Positions 8,801 through 14,928 of a DNA stretch of 37,029 nucleotides are shown here, piece by piece. Position 1 is the stretch's first letter. Every line of letters begins with the position of its first letter. Under the pieces are notes generated by a model that did no database searches, had not been told where the DNA came from, and saw nothing but the letters and a program-made list of their open reading frames with translations. The DNA comes from Clostridia bacterium (GTDB taxonomy: Bacteria; Bacillota; Clostridia; TANB77; CAG-508), in assembly GCA_017409455.1 (NCBI GenBank), contig JAFQSS010000016.1, positions 1 to 37,029 on the forward strand, written 5' to 3'. The position numbers and the translations under genes are program-made.

Positions 8801-9989
8801 CCCAACAATAACAAGTGTAGAAGGAAATCCAACAGAATGGACAAAAGAAAATGTAACATTAACAATAAATGGTGCGCAAGATAGTTCATCAGGATTAGCT
8901 GAAAAACCATACAGCTTCGATGGTGGAACAACATGGCAAGCGGAAAACACAAAAACATACACAGAAAACACAAGCGGAATAGTAGTGCAGGTAAAAGACT
9001 TATTAGGAAACATATATAAACATGAAGAAATAAATATAACAAAGATAGACAAAGTAGCACCAACAATAACAAGTATAGAAGGAAATCCAAGTGACTGGAC
9101 AAAAGAAAATATAACATTAACGATAAACGCAAGAGATGATTTATCAGAATTGGGTGAAAGTTCATACAGCTTTGATGGAGGAAGAACATGGCAAGAGGAA
9201 AATACAAAAACATACACAGAGAATACATCAGGAATAATAATAAAAGTAAAAGACCAAGCAGGAAATGTAACAACATATGATGAGACAATAGAAATAACAA
9301 AAATAGACAAGCAAGCTCCAACAATAACAAGTGTAGAAGGAAATCCAACAGAATGGACAAAAGAAGATGTGACACTAACAATAAATGCGCAGGATAGTTT
9401 ATCAGGATTAGCAGAAACACCATATAGCTTTGATGGAGGAGCAACATGGCAAGCAGAAAATACAAAGACGTATACAGAAAATACAGCAGGAATAATCATA
9501 AAAGTAAAAGACAAATTAGATAATATAGCAACATATGATGAAATAGAAATTGATAAAATCAGTGAACTAGAAATAAAACTAAATACATATGAAGAAAAAC
9601 AAGAAGAAAATGCTACATACATAACAAATATAGCTCCAGAAACAACAATAGGAAAATTTATAGAAAACATAGACACAAACGGAACAATAGAAATATATAA
9701 AGGAACAGAAAAGATAACGGATACAGAAACAAATATAGGAACAGGAATGACAGTAAGAATAACATTAAATAACGAACAATTAGAATATACAGTTGTTATA
9801 AAAGGAGACATAAACGGAGACGGAAAAGCAAAATTAAGTGATTTTTCAAAATTAAAATTATCTGTTATTGGAACAACACAACTAGAAGGAGCATATAAAG
9901 AAGCAGCAGATATAAATGGAGATGGAAATGTAAAATTAAGTGACTTGTCAAAAATGAAATTATTTTTAGTAGGAAAAGCTAGATTGTAA
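5847..9989 (+). CDS. Giant BspA-type LRR protein with Ig-like repeats and C-terminal dockerin (BspA-1)
   Basis: 1380 residues from the ATG at 5847, chosen because AGGGGGA precedes it by about 6 bases; an earlier in-frame ATG at 5751 has no such site. Domains: an N-terminal hydrophobic segment (residues ~8-27) with no clear cleavage site, probably a signal anchor; a TWDISANGDGHVTAILSEDG module typical of BspA proteins; about 21 LRR_5-type units of 23 residues (98-616) of the form SLTSIEIPDGVTSIGEGAF; seven Ig-like repeats of about 85 residues (645-1240) containing SYSFDGG.TWQ; a linker module (~1240-1315); and a dockerin (1316-1380) with two calcium loops, DINGDGKAKLSD and DINGDGNVKLSD. BspA LRR proteins serve as adhesins or surface binders. 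The dockerin predicts docking to the cohesins encoded downstream. It is a single-gene unit ended by the hairpin at 9994. The ligand is unknown. Confidence 0.85.
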   Translation: MFKKVDKLLIFTAIIVVIIGILAIFMSRTNVEINTKKSENMNLNYSTTESNTWDISANGDGHVTAILSEDGILTISGTGEMKDWGNGDTPDWNGIKDNVKSVIIEEGITSIGSYAFYSCQNLTSIEIPSGMAIIGEGAFSYCKSLTSMEIPEGVTSIGEGAFYGCESLTSIEIPESVTSIGESAFYSCSSLTNIVIPKGVTSIEDNAFSWCTSLTSIEIPDGVTSIGNSAFYNCSSLTSIEIPDGVTSIGKDAFCFCSSLTSIEIPDGVTSVEDNVFCFCSSLTSIEIPDGVTSIGERVFSNCSSLTSIEIPDGVTSIGEGAFSSCSSLTSIEIPASVTSIGNSAFGFCRSLTSIEIPDGVTSVGDNAFYNCSSLTSIEIPGTVTCIGTGSFFQCEHLINIEIPNSVTSIGERAFYGCTSLTSIGIPDSVTSIGESAFSNCRSLTSIEVDESNTAYMDDNGVLYTKDETEIIIYPAGKKGTEYTIFTTVINIWDGAFSNCQSLRSIKIPDGVTSIGDGAFSACSSLGSIEIPDGVTSIGNDTFSGCLRLTSIETTDGVTSIGERAFLNCQSLTSIEIPDSVTSIGERAFSVCSSLTSIVIPASVTSIGCDAFAFCTVLTIYCRSNTTVEEYAIDNNISYVIDDEAPTITSVEGNPTEWTKGNALLTINAEDSLSGLAEKPYSFDGGTTWQAENTKTYTENTSRIIIKVKDNLDNIYTHDTIEITKIDKQAPTVTSVEGNPSDWTNENVTIVINAQDNLSGFGESSYSFDGGVTWQAENTKTYEENTSGIVVKVKDQAGNVTTYDETIEITKIDKQAPTVACVTGNASEWTKENVTLTISASDSLSGLEEMPYSFDGGETWQESNSKTYTENTRVIIKVKDNAGNIQTYEEINIDKIDKHKPIITSVEGNPTQWTKGSVTLTINAEDVLSGLAEKAYSFDGGITWQAENRKTYTENKNGIVIKVKDNLSNVQVYEEINIDKIDKQAPTITSVEGNPTEWTKENVTLTINGAQDSSSGLAEKPYSFDGGTTWQAENTKTYTENTSGIVVQVKDLLGNIYKHEEINITKIDKVAPTITSIEGNPSDWTKENITLTINARDDLSELGESSYSFDGGRTWQEENTKTYTENTSGIIIKVKDQAGNVTTYDETIEITKIDKQAPTITSVEGNPTEWTKEDVTLTINAQDSLSGLAETPYSFDGGATWQAENTKTYTENTAGIIIKVKDKLDNIATYDEIEIDKISELEIKLNTYEEKQEENATYITNIAPETTIGKFIENIDTNGTIEIYKGTEKITDTETNIGTGMTVRITLNNEQLEYTVVIKGDINGDGKAKLSDFSKLKLSVIGTTQLEGAYKEAADINGDGNVKLSDLSKMKLFLVGKARL
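6138..7694 (+). repeat. Tandem 69-bp LRR-coding repeats in BspA-1
   Basis: About 21 units of 69 bases (23 residues) in tandem. Units between about 6480 and 6860 are almost identical at DNA level, sharing blocks such as AGTTTAACAAGTATAGAAAT. The array is interrupted once (about 7190-7330) by a non-canonical insert containing YMDDNGVLYTKD. The near identity implies recent expansion or gene conversion. Confidence 0.85.
7779..9566 (+). repeat. Seven tandem ~255-bp Ig-like repeats in BspA-1
   Basis: Seven units of 84-86 residues, each running from (A/K)P..TSVEGNP..WTK through YSFDGG.TWQ..N.KTY.EN to a final KVKD....I.KID. Units 2 and 6 share the GESSYSFDGG and QAGNVTTYDETIEITKID variants, and units 1 and 5 share others, which suggests that a block of several units was duplicated. 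Such units form rod-like stalks in surface proteins. Confidence 0.85.
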
Positions 9990-9993
9990 TTTA

Positions 9994-10046
9994 ATATAGC
10001 ACTTATCAATACTGAATGAAGAAGTATGATAAGTGCTATATTTTTG
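9994..10046. terminator. Terminator after BspA-1
   Basis: A perfect 15-base inverted repeat: 9994-10008 (ATATAGCACTTATCA) pairs with 10027-10041 around an 18-base loop and ends in a T run. Most of the remaining gap to 10139 is AT-rich; no clear promoter for the next genes was identified there. Confidence 0.8.
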
Positions 10047-10138
10047 TGCTATATAGTTCAAATTATTTTAGCAAGAAAGTATAAAACCATAAAAAAGGTA
10101 CAAAATAGAAATATAAATTAAAAGAAAGGGTGATTTCT

Positions 10139-10327
10139 ATGGCAGATTTAAATCAAGCAGAATTACAACATTTAAGACATTTAATTGGAGCACATGAAAC
10201 TTCATATCAAAAATTAAACACATATGCAAGTCAAGCACAAGATGCTCAAATTAAGCAAATGTTTACAAAATCAGCACAAGATGCTTTAAACACAAAACAA
10301 AAATTAATGACTTTTTTAAATAATTAG
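10139..10327 (+). CDS. Small CotF-family (spore coat) protein, first of pair
   Basis: 62 residues from the ATG at 10139, with AGAAAGGG 8 bases upstream; an in-frame ATG at 10130 overlaps that site and is rejected. The sequence is a helical hairpin, LNQAELQHLRHLIGAHETSY then YASQAQDAQIKQMF, similar to short coat F-domain proteins of Clostridia. It has no signal peptide. It lies 17 bases before a second CotF-like gene, so the two form one operon that could encode partners of a heteromeric coat component, active in the mother cell. Their placement between two BspA surface genes is unrelated in function as far as can be seen. Confidence 0.7.
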   Translation: MADLNQAELQHLRHLIGAHETSYQKLNTYASQAQDAQIKQMFTKSAQDALNTKQKLMTFLNN

Positions 10328-10344
10328 TAAGGGAGAGAATTAAG

Positions 10345-10593
10345 ATGGATGAAAAAACAATGGTAAATGACATTTTAGCAAGTGTCAAAGCAGATTTAAC
10401 TGCATATCAAACAGCTATTACCGAAACTGAAAATATGCAACTAAGACAAACTTTTCAACAAATAAGAAATAGTGATGAAAGTTTTCAATATGAATTATAC
10501 AAAGTAGCTAATACAAAAGGTTACTATAAACCTGCACAAAAAGCTACAACAACTGAAGTTCAAACAGTAAAATCAGAATTACAACAAGGGTAA
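10345..10593 (+). CDS. CotF-family spore coat protein, second of pair
   Basis: 82 residues. GGGAGAG lies about 9 bases before the ATG. The sequence has the usual CotF features: an MVNDILASVKADLTAYQTAI helix, the LRQTFQQIRNSDESFQYELY core (typically LRQ...RN....Q.ELY in this family), and the GYYKPAQKA turn near the C-terminus. Proteins of this type are small ferritin-like helical coat components deposited by the mother cell. It probably shares a transcript with the upstream gene and ends at the cassette B hairpin. Confidence 0.85.
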   Translation: MDEKTMVNDILASVKADLTAYQTAITETENMQLRQTFQQIRNSDESFQYELYKVANTKGYYKPAQKATTTEVQTVKSELQQG

Positions 10594-10601
10594 ACTGTAA
10601 T

Positions 10602-10636
10602 AAAAGGCTCGGATTCCGTAAGGGATTCGGGCTTTT
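10602..10636 (+). terminator. Terminator after the CotF pair (second cassette hairpin)
   Basis: AAAAGGCTCGGATTCC, loop GTAA, GGGATTCGGGCTTTTT. Pairing includes G-U pairs and is less perfect than in copies A and C. Confidence 0.75.
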
Positions 10637-10832
10637 TGACGTTTAAAATGACAAATTGTAACAAAAAAGTAATAGAAATTTAATATTTTAACATGAAAAA
10701 TTCCTAGAAAAAGCTTCCGTAAATGGAAAAACGTACCATAAGTAAAAGTATAAGAAAAGTAGTATTGAAAGAAATGGGTAGAAATGCTAATGTAATAATA
10801 AATAATAATATATTAAATTGGGGGGACAGGCT
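10602..10832 (+). repeat. BspA upstream cassette, copy B
   Basis: The same order of elements as in copy A: GTAA-loop hairpin, GACAAATTGTAACAAAAAAG block with a TTGTAA hexamer at 10656-10661, GAAATTTAATATT, a CTTCCGTA leader motif near 10713, the ATAATAATATATTA block and a G-run ribosome binding site (GGGGGGACA) before the ATG at 10833. It is the most diverged of the three copies in the middle of the leader. No gene is seen in it. Confidence 0.75.
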
Positions 10833-13760
10833 ATGTTTAAAAGAGTGGATAAGTTATTAATAATTACAGCAATTATAGTCATTATGCTTGGGGCAGCGGC
10901 AATTCTTATCAGTATAACAAATGTAAAAATAAATATAAAAGGTTCAGAACAATTGAATATAAATTATTCTACAACAGAAAGCAACACATGGGATGTGTCT
11001 AAAGCCGGAGATGGGAGTGTAATAGCAACATTATCAGAAGATGGAACTTTAACTATTTCTGGAATAGGGGAAATGGAAGATTATTACTCTTCAGGTTGGG
11101 TACCTTGGAAGTATATAAATGAAAAAATAAAAAGTGTAATAATAGAAGAAGGAGTAACAAGTATAGGAGGATGGACTTTTAGTAGCTGTAATAATATGAC
11201 GAATATAACAATTCCTGACAGTGTAATAAAGATAGGAGAGGGAGCTTTTTCGTGGTGTAGTAGCTTAACAAATATAAATATTCCAAATGGGTTAAAAGTA
11301 ATTGAAAAACAATTATTTGGTGGATGCAGTAGTTTAACAAAAATAGAAATTCCAGAGGGTGTAACCGAAATAAAGAATTATGCATTCCTTGAATGTACTA
11401 GTTTAGAAACAATTATAATACCAGACACAGTAACCTCTATATCTTCAAGAGTATTTCAATATTGTCAAAAATTAAAAAATATAAATATCCCACAAAATGC
11501 CATTTGTGCTGATGAGATGTTCTTTCAATCAGTATTGCAAATTTGGACAACTATAGGAGAAGAAACAGAACAAGAAATTGCATTACCAGATATAATAGCA
11601 AGAGCAAAAAATCAACAAGATAATTTATATACAGAAAAAGATTTCACATTATCAAATTGTAATATAAGTGATGATAACACTAAGTTAATAATGTATACAC
11701 AAGATTTAAAAGATGGAAACGAAATAGGAATAACAGTCAATGAAGGTCCATTGAAAGGGTTAACTATAAGAATAATGTTACCAGAAGTAACATGGGATAT
11801 AGCAAAAGATGAAAATAGTAATGTAAAAGCAATATTTAAATATAATGAAAAATTACTAACCATAACAGGCAATGGAGAAATGAAAGATTTTGGATGGGAT
11901 TGTGGACCATGGTATTATTTGAGAAACTATATTGAAAATGTAGTAATTGAATATGGCGTAACTAGTATAGGAACATATTGTTTTTTTGATAATCCAGGAG
12001 TAAATAATATAAGTTTACCAGAAAGTATTAAATTAATTGCACCATATGCTTTTAGAGGATGTAGTAATTTAGAAACTATAAATATACCAGAAGGAACTCA
12101 GATTATAGGAACAGGAGCATTTTCAGTATGTGATAATTTAAAAGAAGTTAATATTTCAAGTACTGTTTTAGGAATTGGAATTGATACTGTGACAATGGAA
12201 TGGGATGAGGGGATGCTTGAAGGTTTAGTTATTACATCAACAGGAGAAGTATTTAAAGAGTGTGCAAGTCTTAAAAATATTAATGTTAATAGTAATAATA
12301 AAAATTATTCTAGTGATAACGGAGTTCTATATAATAAAAACAAAACTTCTTTAGTAATATATCCTGCTGGAAAAGAGAATGAAGAGTTTGAAATTCCTGA
12401 TACTGTAACGGAAATTTGTGCTGATGCTTTTGATTCATGTGTGAATTTGAAATCGATTGAAATACCTGGGACAGTTGAAGAGATAAAAAATCAATGTTTT
12501 AGAGGCAGTAACTTAATTAATGTAATATTAAATGAAGGATTAAAGAGAATAGGCGAATATGCATTTTATGAAAATGATAGTATACAAGAAATATATATTC
12601 CTAGTACTGTAGAGAGTATAGGCGAAGGCGCATTAGGTAAAATGGAGAGCTTAAAAAATATAGAAGTTAGCCTAGATAATAAAATTTATACTAGTGAAAA
12701 TGGTATATTATTTAGCAAAGACAAATTAAAGATTATACAATATCCAACTAATAAAGATGGGACTATATATATAATTCCAGATACTGTAGAAAGTATTGAA
12801 ACAGGAGCATTTGCTTATGGTAACAATTTAAATTATTTAAAGATAAATGACAATACGAGCAAGATAGACACTAGTGCTTTTGTTTTTAGTCAATTAATTG
12901 GAATATATATACCAAATTCTGTAGAAACAATATGTGTATTTTATTTTGGAGGAACTGTAACAACTCCTTTTGACTGGTGTGAAGATTGCACGATATATTG
13001 TAATGATGACTCATATGCTAAAGATTTTTGTGTTCAATATTCTTTAAATTATTCAACAAATACTGAAGAAATATTTGAGAAATTTGCAACAAAAGTACTA
13101 GAAGGAATAACAGTAACAACCCCACCAAGCAACACTGTTTATATAGAAGGCCAAAACTTTGATCCAACAGGAATGGTAGTAACAGCATCATACAATGACG
13201 GAAGTACAAAAGAAGTAACAAATTATACAATAATAGATGGAGAGAATCTAACATCAGGAAAAACAAGTGTAACAATAAGTTATACAGAAGATGAAATAAC
13301 TAAAACAACAACACAAAGTATAACAGTTAGTGCAAAACTAGAAATAGATTTAGGAACATACGAAGAACAACAAGAGGAAACAGGAAAATACATAACAAAA
13401 ATAGCTCCAGAGACAACAATAGGAGAAGTTCTAGAAAATATAGACACAAATGGAACAATAGAAATATATAAAGGAACACAAAAAATAACAGATACAGAAA
13501 AAAATATAGGCACAGGACTGACAGTAAGAATAACATTAGATAACCAAAAAGCAGAATATACTATAGTAGTAAAAGGAGATATTAATGGAGATGGAAACGC
13601 AAAATTAAGTGACTTATCAAAATTAAAATTATCAATAGTAGGAACAACACAACTAGAAGGAGCTTATAAAGAAGCGGCAGATATAAATGGAGATGGAAAT
13701 GTTAAATTAAGTGACTTATCAAAAATGAAGTTATACTTAGTAGGAACAGGAAGTTTATAA
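10833..13760 (+). CDS. BspA-type LRR protein with Ig-like domain and C-terminal dockerin (BspA-2)
   Basis: 975 residues from the ATG at 10833, which has a GGGGGACA site upstream; an in-frame TTG at 10818 is rejected. An N-terminal hydrophobic segment (MFKRVDKLLIITAIIVIMLG) probably anchors it. The TWDVSKAGDGSVIATLSEDG module is followed by LRR_5 units, then a second copy of that module (TWDIAKDENSNVKAIF) and a second LRR block. The LRR units here are more degenerate than in BspA-1. Residues ~755-833 form a group-3 bacterial Ig-like domain (TVYIEGQNFDPTGMVVTASY, then YNDGSTKEV). A linker module and a dockerin with loops DINGDGNAKLSD and DINGDGNVKLSD end the protein. It is followed 21 bases later by the cohesin-dockerin gene, so the two should be cotranscribed. 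Role inferred: cell-surface adhesin or binding module; ligand unknown. Confidence 0.85.
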   Translation: MFKRVDKLLIITAIIVIMLGAAAILISITNVKINIKGSEQLNINYSTTESNTWDVSKAGDGSVIATLSEDGTLTISGIGEMEDYYSSGWVPWKYINEKIKSVIIEEGVTSIGGWTFSSCNNMTNITIPDSVIKIGEGAFSWCSSLTNINIPNGLKVIEKQLFGGCSSLTKIEIPEGVTEIKNYAFLECTSLETIIIPDTVTSISSRVFQYCQKLKNINIPQNAICADEMFFQSVLQIWTTIGEETEQEIALPDIIARAKNQQDNLYTEKDFTLSNCNISDDNTKLIMYTQDLKDGNEIGITVNEGPLKGLTIRIMLPEVTWDIAKDENSNVKAIFKYNEKLLTITGNGEMKDFGWDCGPWYYLRNYIENVVIEYGVTSIGTYCFFDNPGVNNISLPESIKLIAPYAFRGCSNLETINIPEGTQIIGTGAFSVCDNLKEVNISSTVLGIGIDTVTMEWDEGMLEGLVITSTGEVFKECASLKNINVNSNNKNYSSDNGVLYNKNKTSLVIYPAGKENEEFEIPDTVTEICADAFDSCVNLKSIEIPGTVEEIKNQCFRGSNLINVILNEGLKRIGEYAFYENDSIQEIYIPSTVESIGEGALGKMESLKNIEVSLDNKIYTSENGILFSKDKLKIIQYPTNKDGTIYIIPDTVESIETGAFAYGNNLNYLKINDNTSKIDTSAFVFSQLIGIYIPNSVETICVFYFGGTVTTPFDWCEDCTIYCNDDSYAKDFCVQYSLNYSTNTEEIFEKFATKVLEGITVTTPPSNTVYIEGQNFDPTGMVVTASYNDGSTKEVTNYTIIDGENLTSGKTSVTISYTEDEITKTTTQSITVSAKLEIDLGTYEEQQEETGKYITKIAPETTIGEVLENIDTNGTIEIYKGTQKITDTEKNIGTGLTVRITLDNQKAEYTIVVKGDINGDGNAKLSDLSKLKLSIVGTTQLEGAYKEAADINGDGNVKLSDLSKMKLYLVGTGSL

Positions 13761-13781
13761 AATAAAATGGGAGGTTAAAAA

Positions 13782-14696
13782 ATGAAGAAAACAATAAAAA
13801 TGTTAAAAACTATAATAATGATTGCTATAATATTAGTCATATCAGTACCAACAGTATATGCTACAATATATGCTGTTAACGACACAAACTTTTCTGTAAT
13901 ATTAACAGCACCAAATAAAGTATTACGTGGTGGAACAATACAAGTATTATTAGCATTAGATGGATTCACAGATGTAGGACAAGGTGTAAATTCCTTTTTA
14001 GCAGATTTAGAATATGATACAACAAAATTATCAATAACATCTAGCCAAATAGTAGCGCAAAATGGATGGGACACACCAACATATGAAAATGGGAAAATAC
14101 TTACACTTAAAGGAAGCATGGTAACATCAAAAGAAACAATAATGAAAATGACATTTACAGTAAATCCAGAAGCAGAGCTTGGATTAACAACAATTAAAGT
14201 AAAAAATGCGGAAGCTGCAAATGATGAAAACGATTTTGTTGGAAAAGACGGATCAATTGATATAGAGATAGAACAAGATAAATTACAAGTTAATATATCA
14301 GAATATAATGTGAATGCAAACAACTTTATAACAAATATAGCACTAGAAACGCCAATAAGAGAATTTGTAGAAAACATAGACACAAATGGAACAATTGAAA
14401 TATATAAAGGAACACAAAAAGTAACAGACACAGAAACAAATATAGGAACAGGAATGACAGTAAAAATATCATTTAATAACCAAGAACAAGAATATACTGT
14501 AGTAGTAAAAGGTGATATTAATGGAGATGGATGCGCAAAATTAAGTGACTTATCAAAATTAAAATTATCTGTCATTGGAACAACACAACTAGAAGGAGCT
14601 TATAAAGAAGCAGCAGATTTAAATGGAGATGGAAATGTTAAATTAAGCGACTTGTCAAAAATGAAACTATATTTAGTTGGAAAAGGAACTCTATAA
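13782..14696 (+). CDS. Cohesin-dockerin adaptor protein
   Basis: 304 residues. GGGAGGT precedes the ATG. A signal peptide covers residues 1-26 or so (hydrophobic core then VPTVYA). Residues ~32-165 resemble a cohesin: FSVILTAPNKVLRGGTIQVL, then VNSFLADLEYDTTKLSI, then GSMVTSKETIMKMTFTV, and a final NAEAANDENDF strand. The same linker module as in BspA-1 and BspA-2 follows (~166-240), then a dockerin with loops DINGDGCAKLSD and DLNGDGNVKLSD. A cohesin binds a dockerin through calcium-dependent contacts, so this protein can both bind and be bound, as adaptor scaffoldins do in cellulosomes. The cohesin call rests on fold-level resemblance and on the presence of matching dockerins next door. Confidence 0.75.
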   Translation: MKKTIKMLKTIIMIAIILVISVPTVYATIYAVNDTNFSVILTAPNKVLRGGTIQVLLALDGFTDVGQGVNSFLADLEYDTTKLSITSSQIVAQNGWDTPTYENGKILTLKGSMVTSKETIMKMTFTVNPEAELGLTTIKVKNAEAANDENDFVGKDGSIDIEIEQDKLQVNISEYNVNANNFITNIALETPIREFVENIDTNGTIEIYKGTQKVTDTETNIGTGMTVKISFNNQEQEYTVVVKGDINGDGCAKLSDLSKLKLSVIGTTQLEGAYKEAADLNGDGNVKLSDLSKMKLYLVGKGTL

Positions 14697-14732
14697 AAAA
14701 AGCTCGGATTCCGTAAGGAATTCGAGCTTTTT
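14695..14732 (+). terminator. Terminator after the cohesin-dockerin gene (third cassette hairpin)
   Basis: AAAAAAGCTCGGATTCC, loop GTAA, GGAATTCGAGCTTTTT. It is the best paired of the three cassette hairpins and overlaps the stop codon region of the upstream gene. Confidence 0.85.
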
Positions 14733-14928
14733 GCCGTTTAAAACGACAAATTGTAACAAAAAAGTAATAAAAATTTAATATTCTAATATTGTGAAGCCTT
14801 AGAAGTACCTTCCGTAGCAGGAAAAGCATGGTATAAGTTACAGGGGGAAATGGCTAATATTGAAAGAATTGGACAAAAATGGTAATGTGATAATAAGTAA
14901 TAATATATTAATATTAGGGGGACTAGCT
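14695..14928 (+). repeat. BspA upstream cassette, copy C
   Basis: The same elements as copies A and B. TTGTAA lies at 14751-14756, the CTTCCGTAG motif near 14809, GGAAAAGCATGGTAT nearby (shared with copy A except for small changes), then TAATATATTAATATTAGGGG and the ATG at 14929. Copy C and copy A share long identical runs up to and beyond the start codon. No gene of its own is seen. Confidence 0.8.

Noticed and set aside
8231..10009. A 592-codon open frame on the minus strand across the Ig-like repeats and dockerin of BspA-1
   Set aside because: It is antisense to a strongly supported repeat protein, has no ribosome binding site, and its sequence is a low-complexity mirror of the repeats. 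Similar antisense frames lie under the cohesin and LRR genes.
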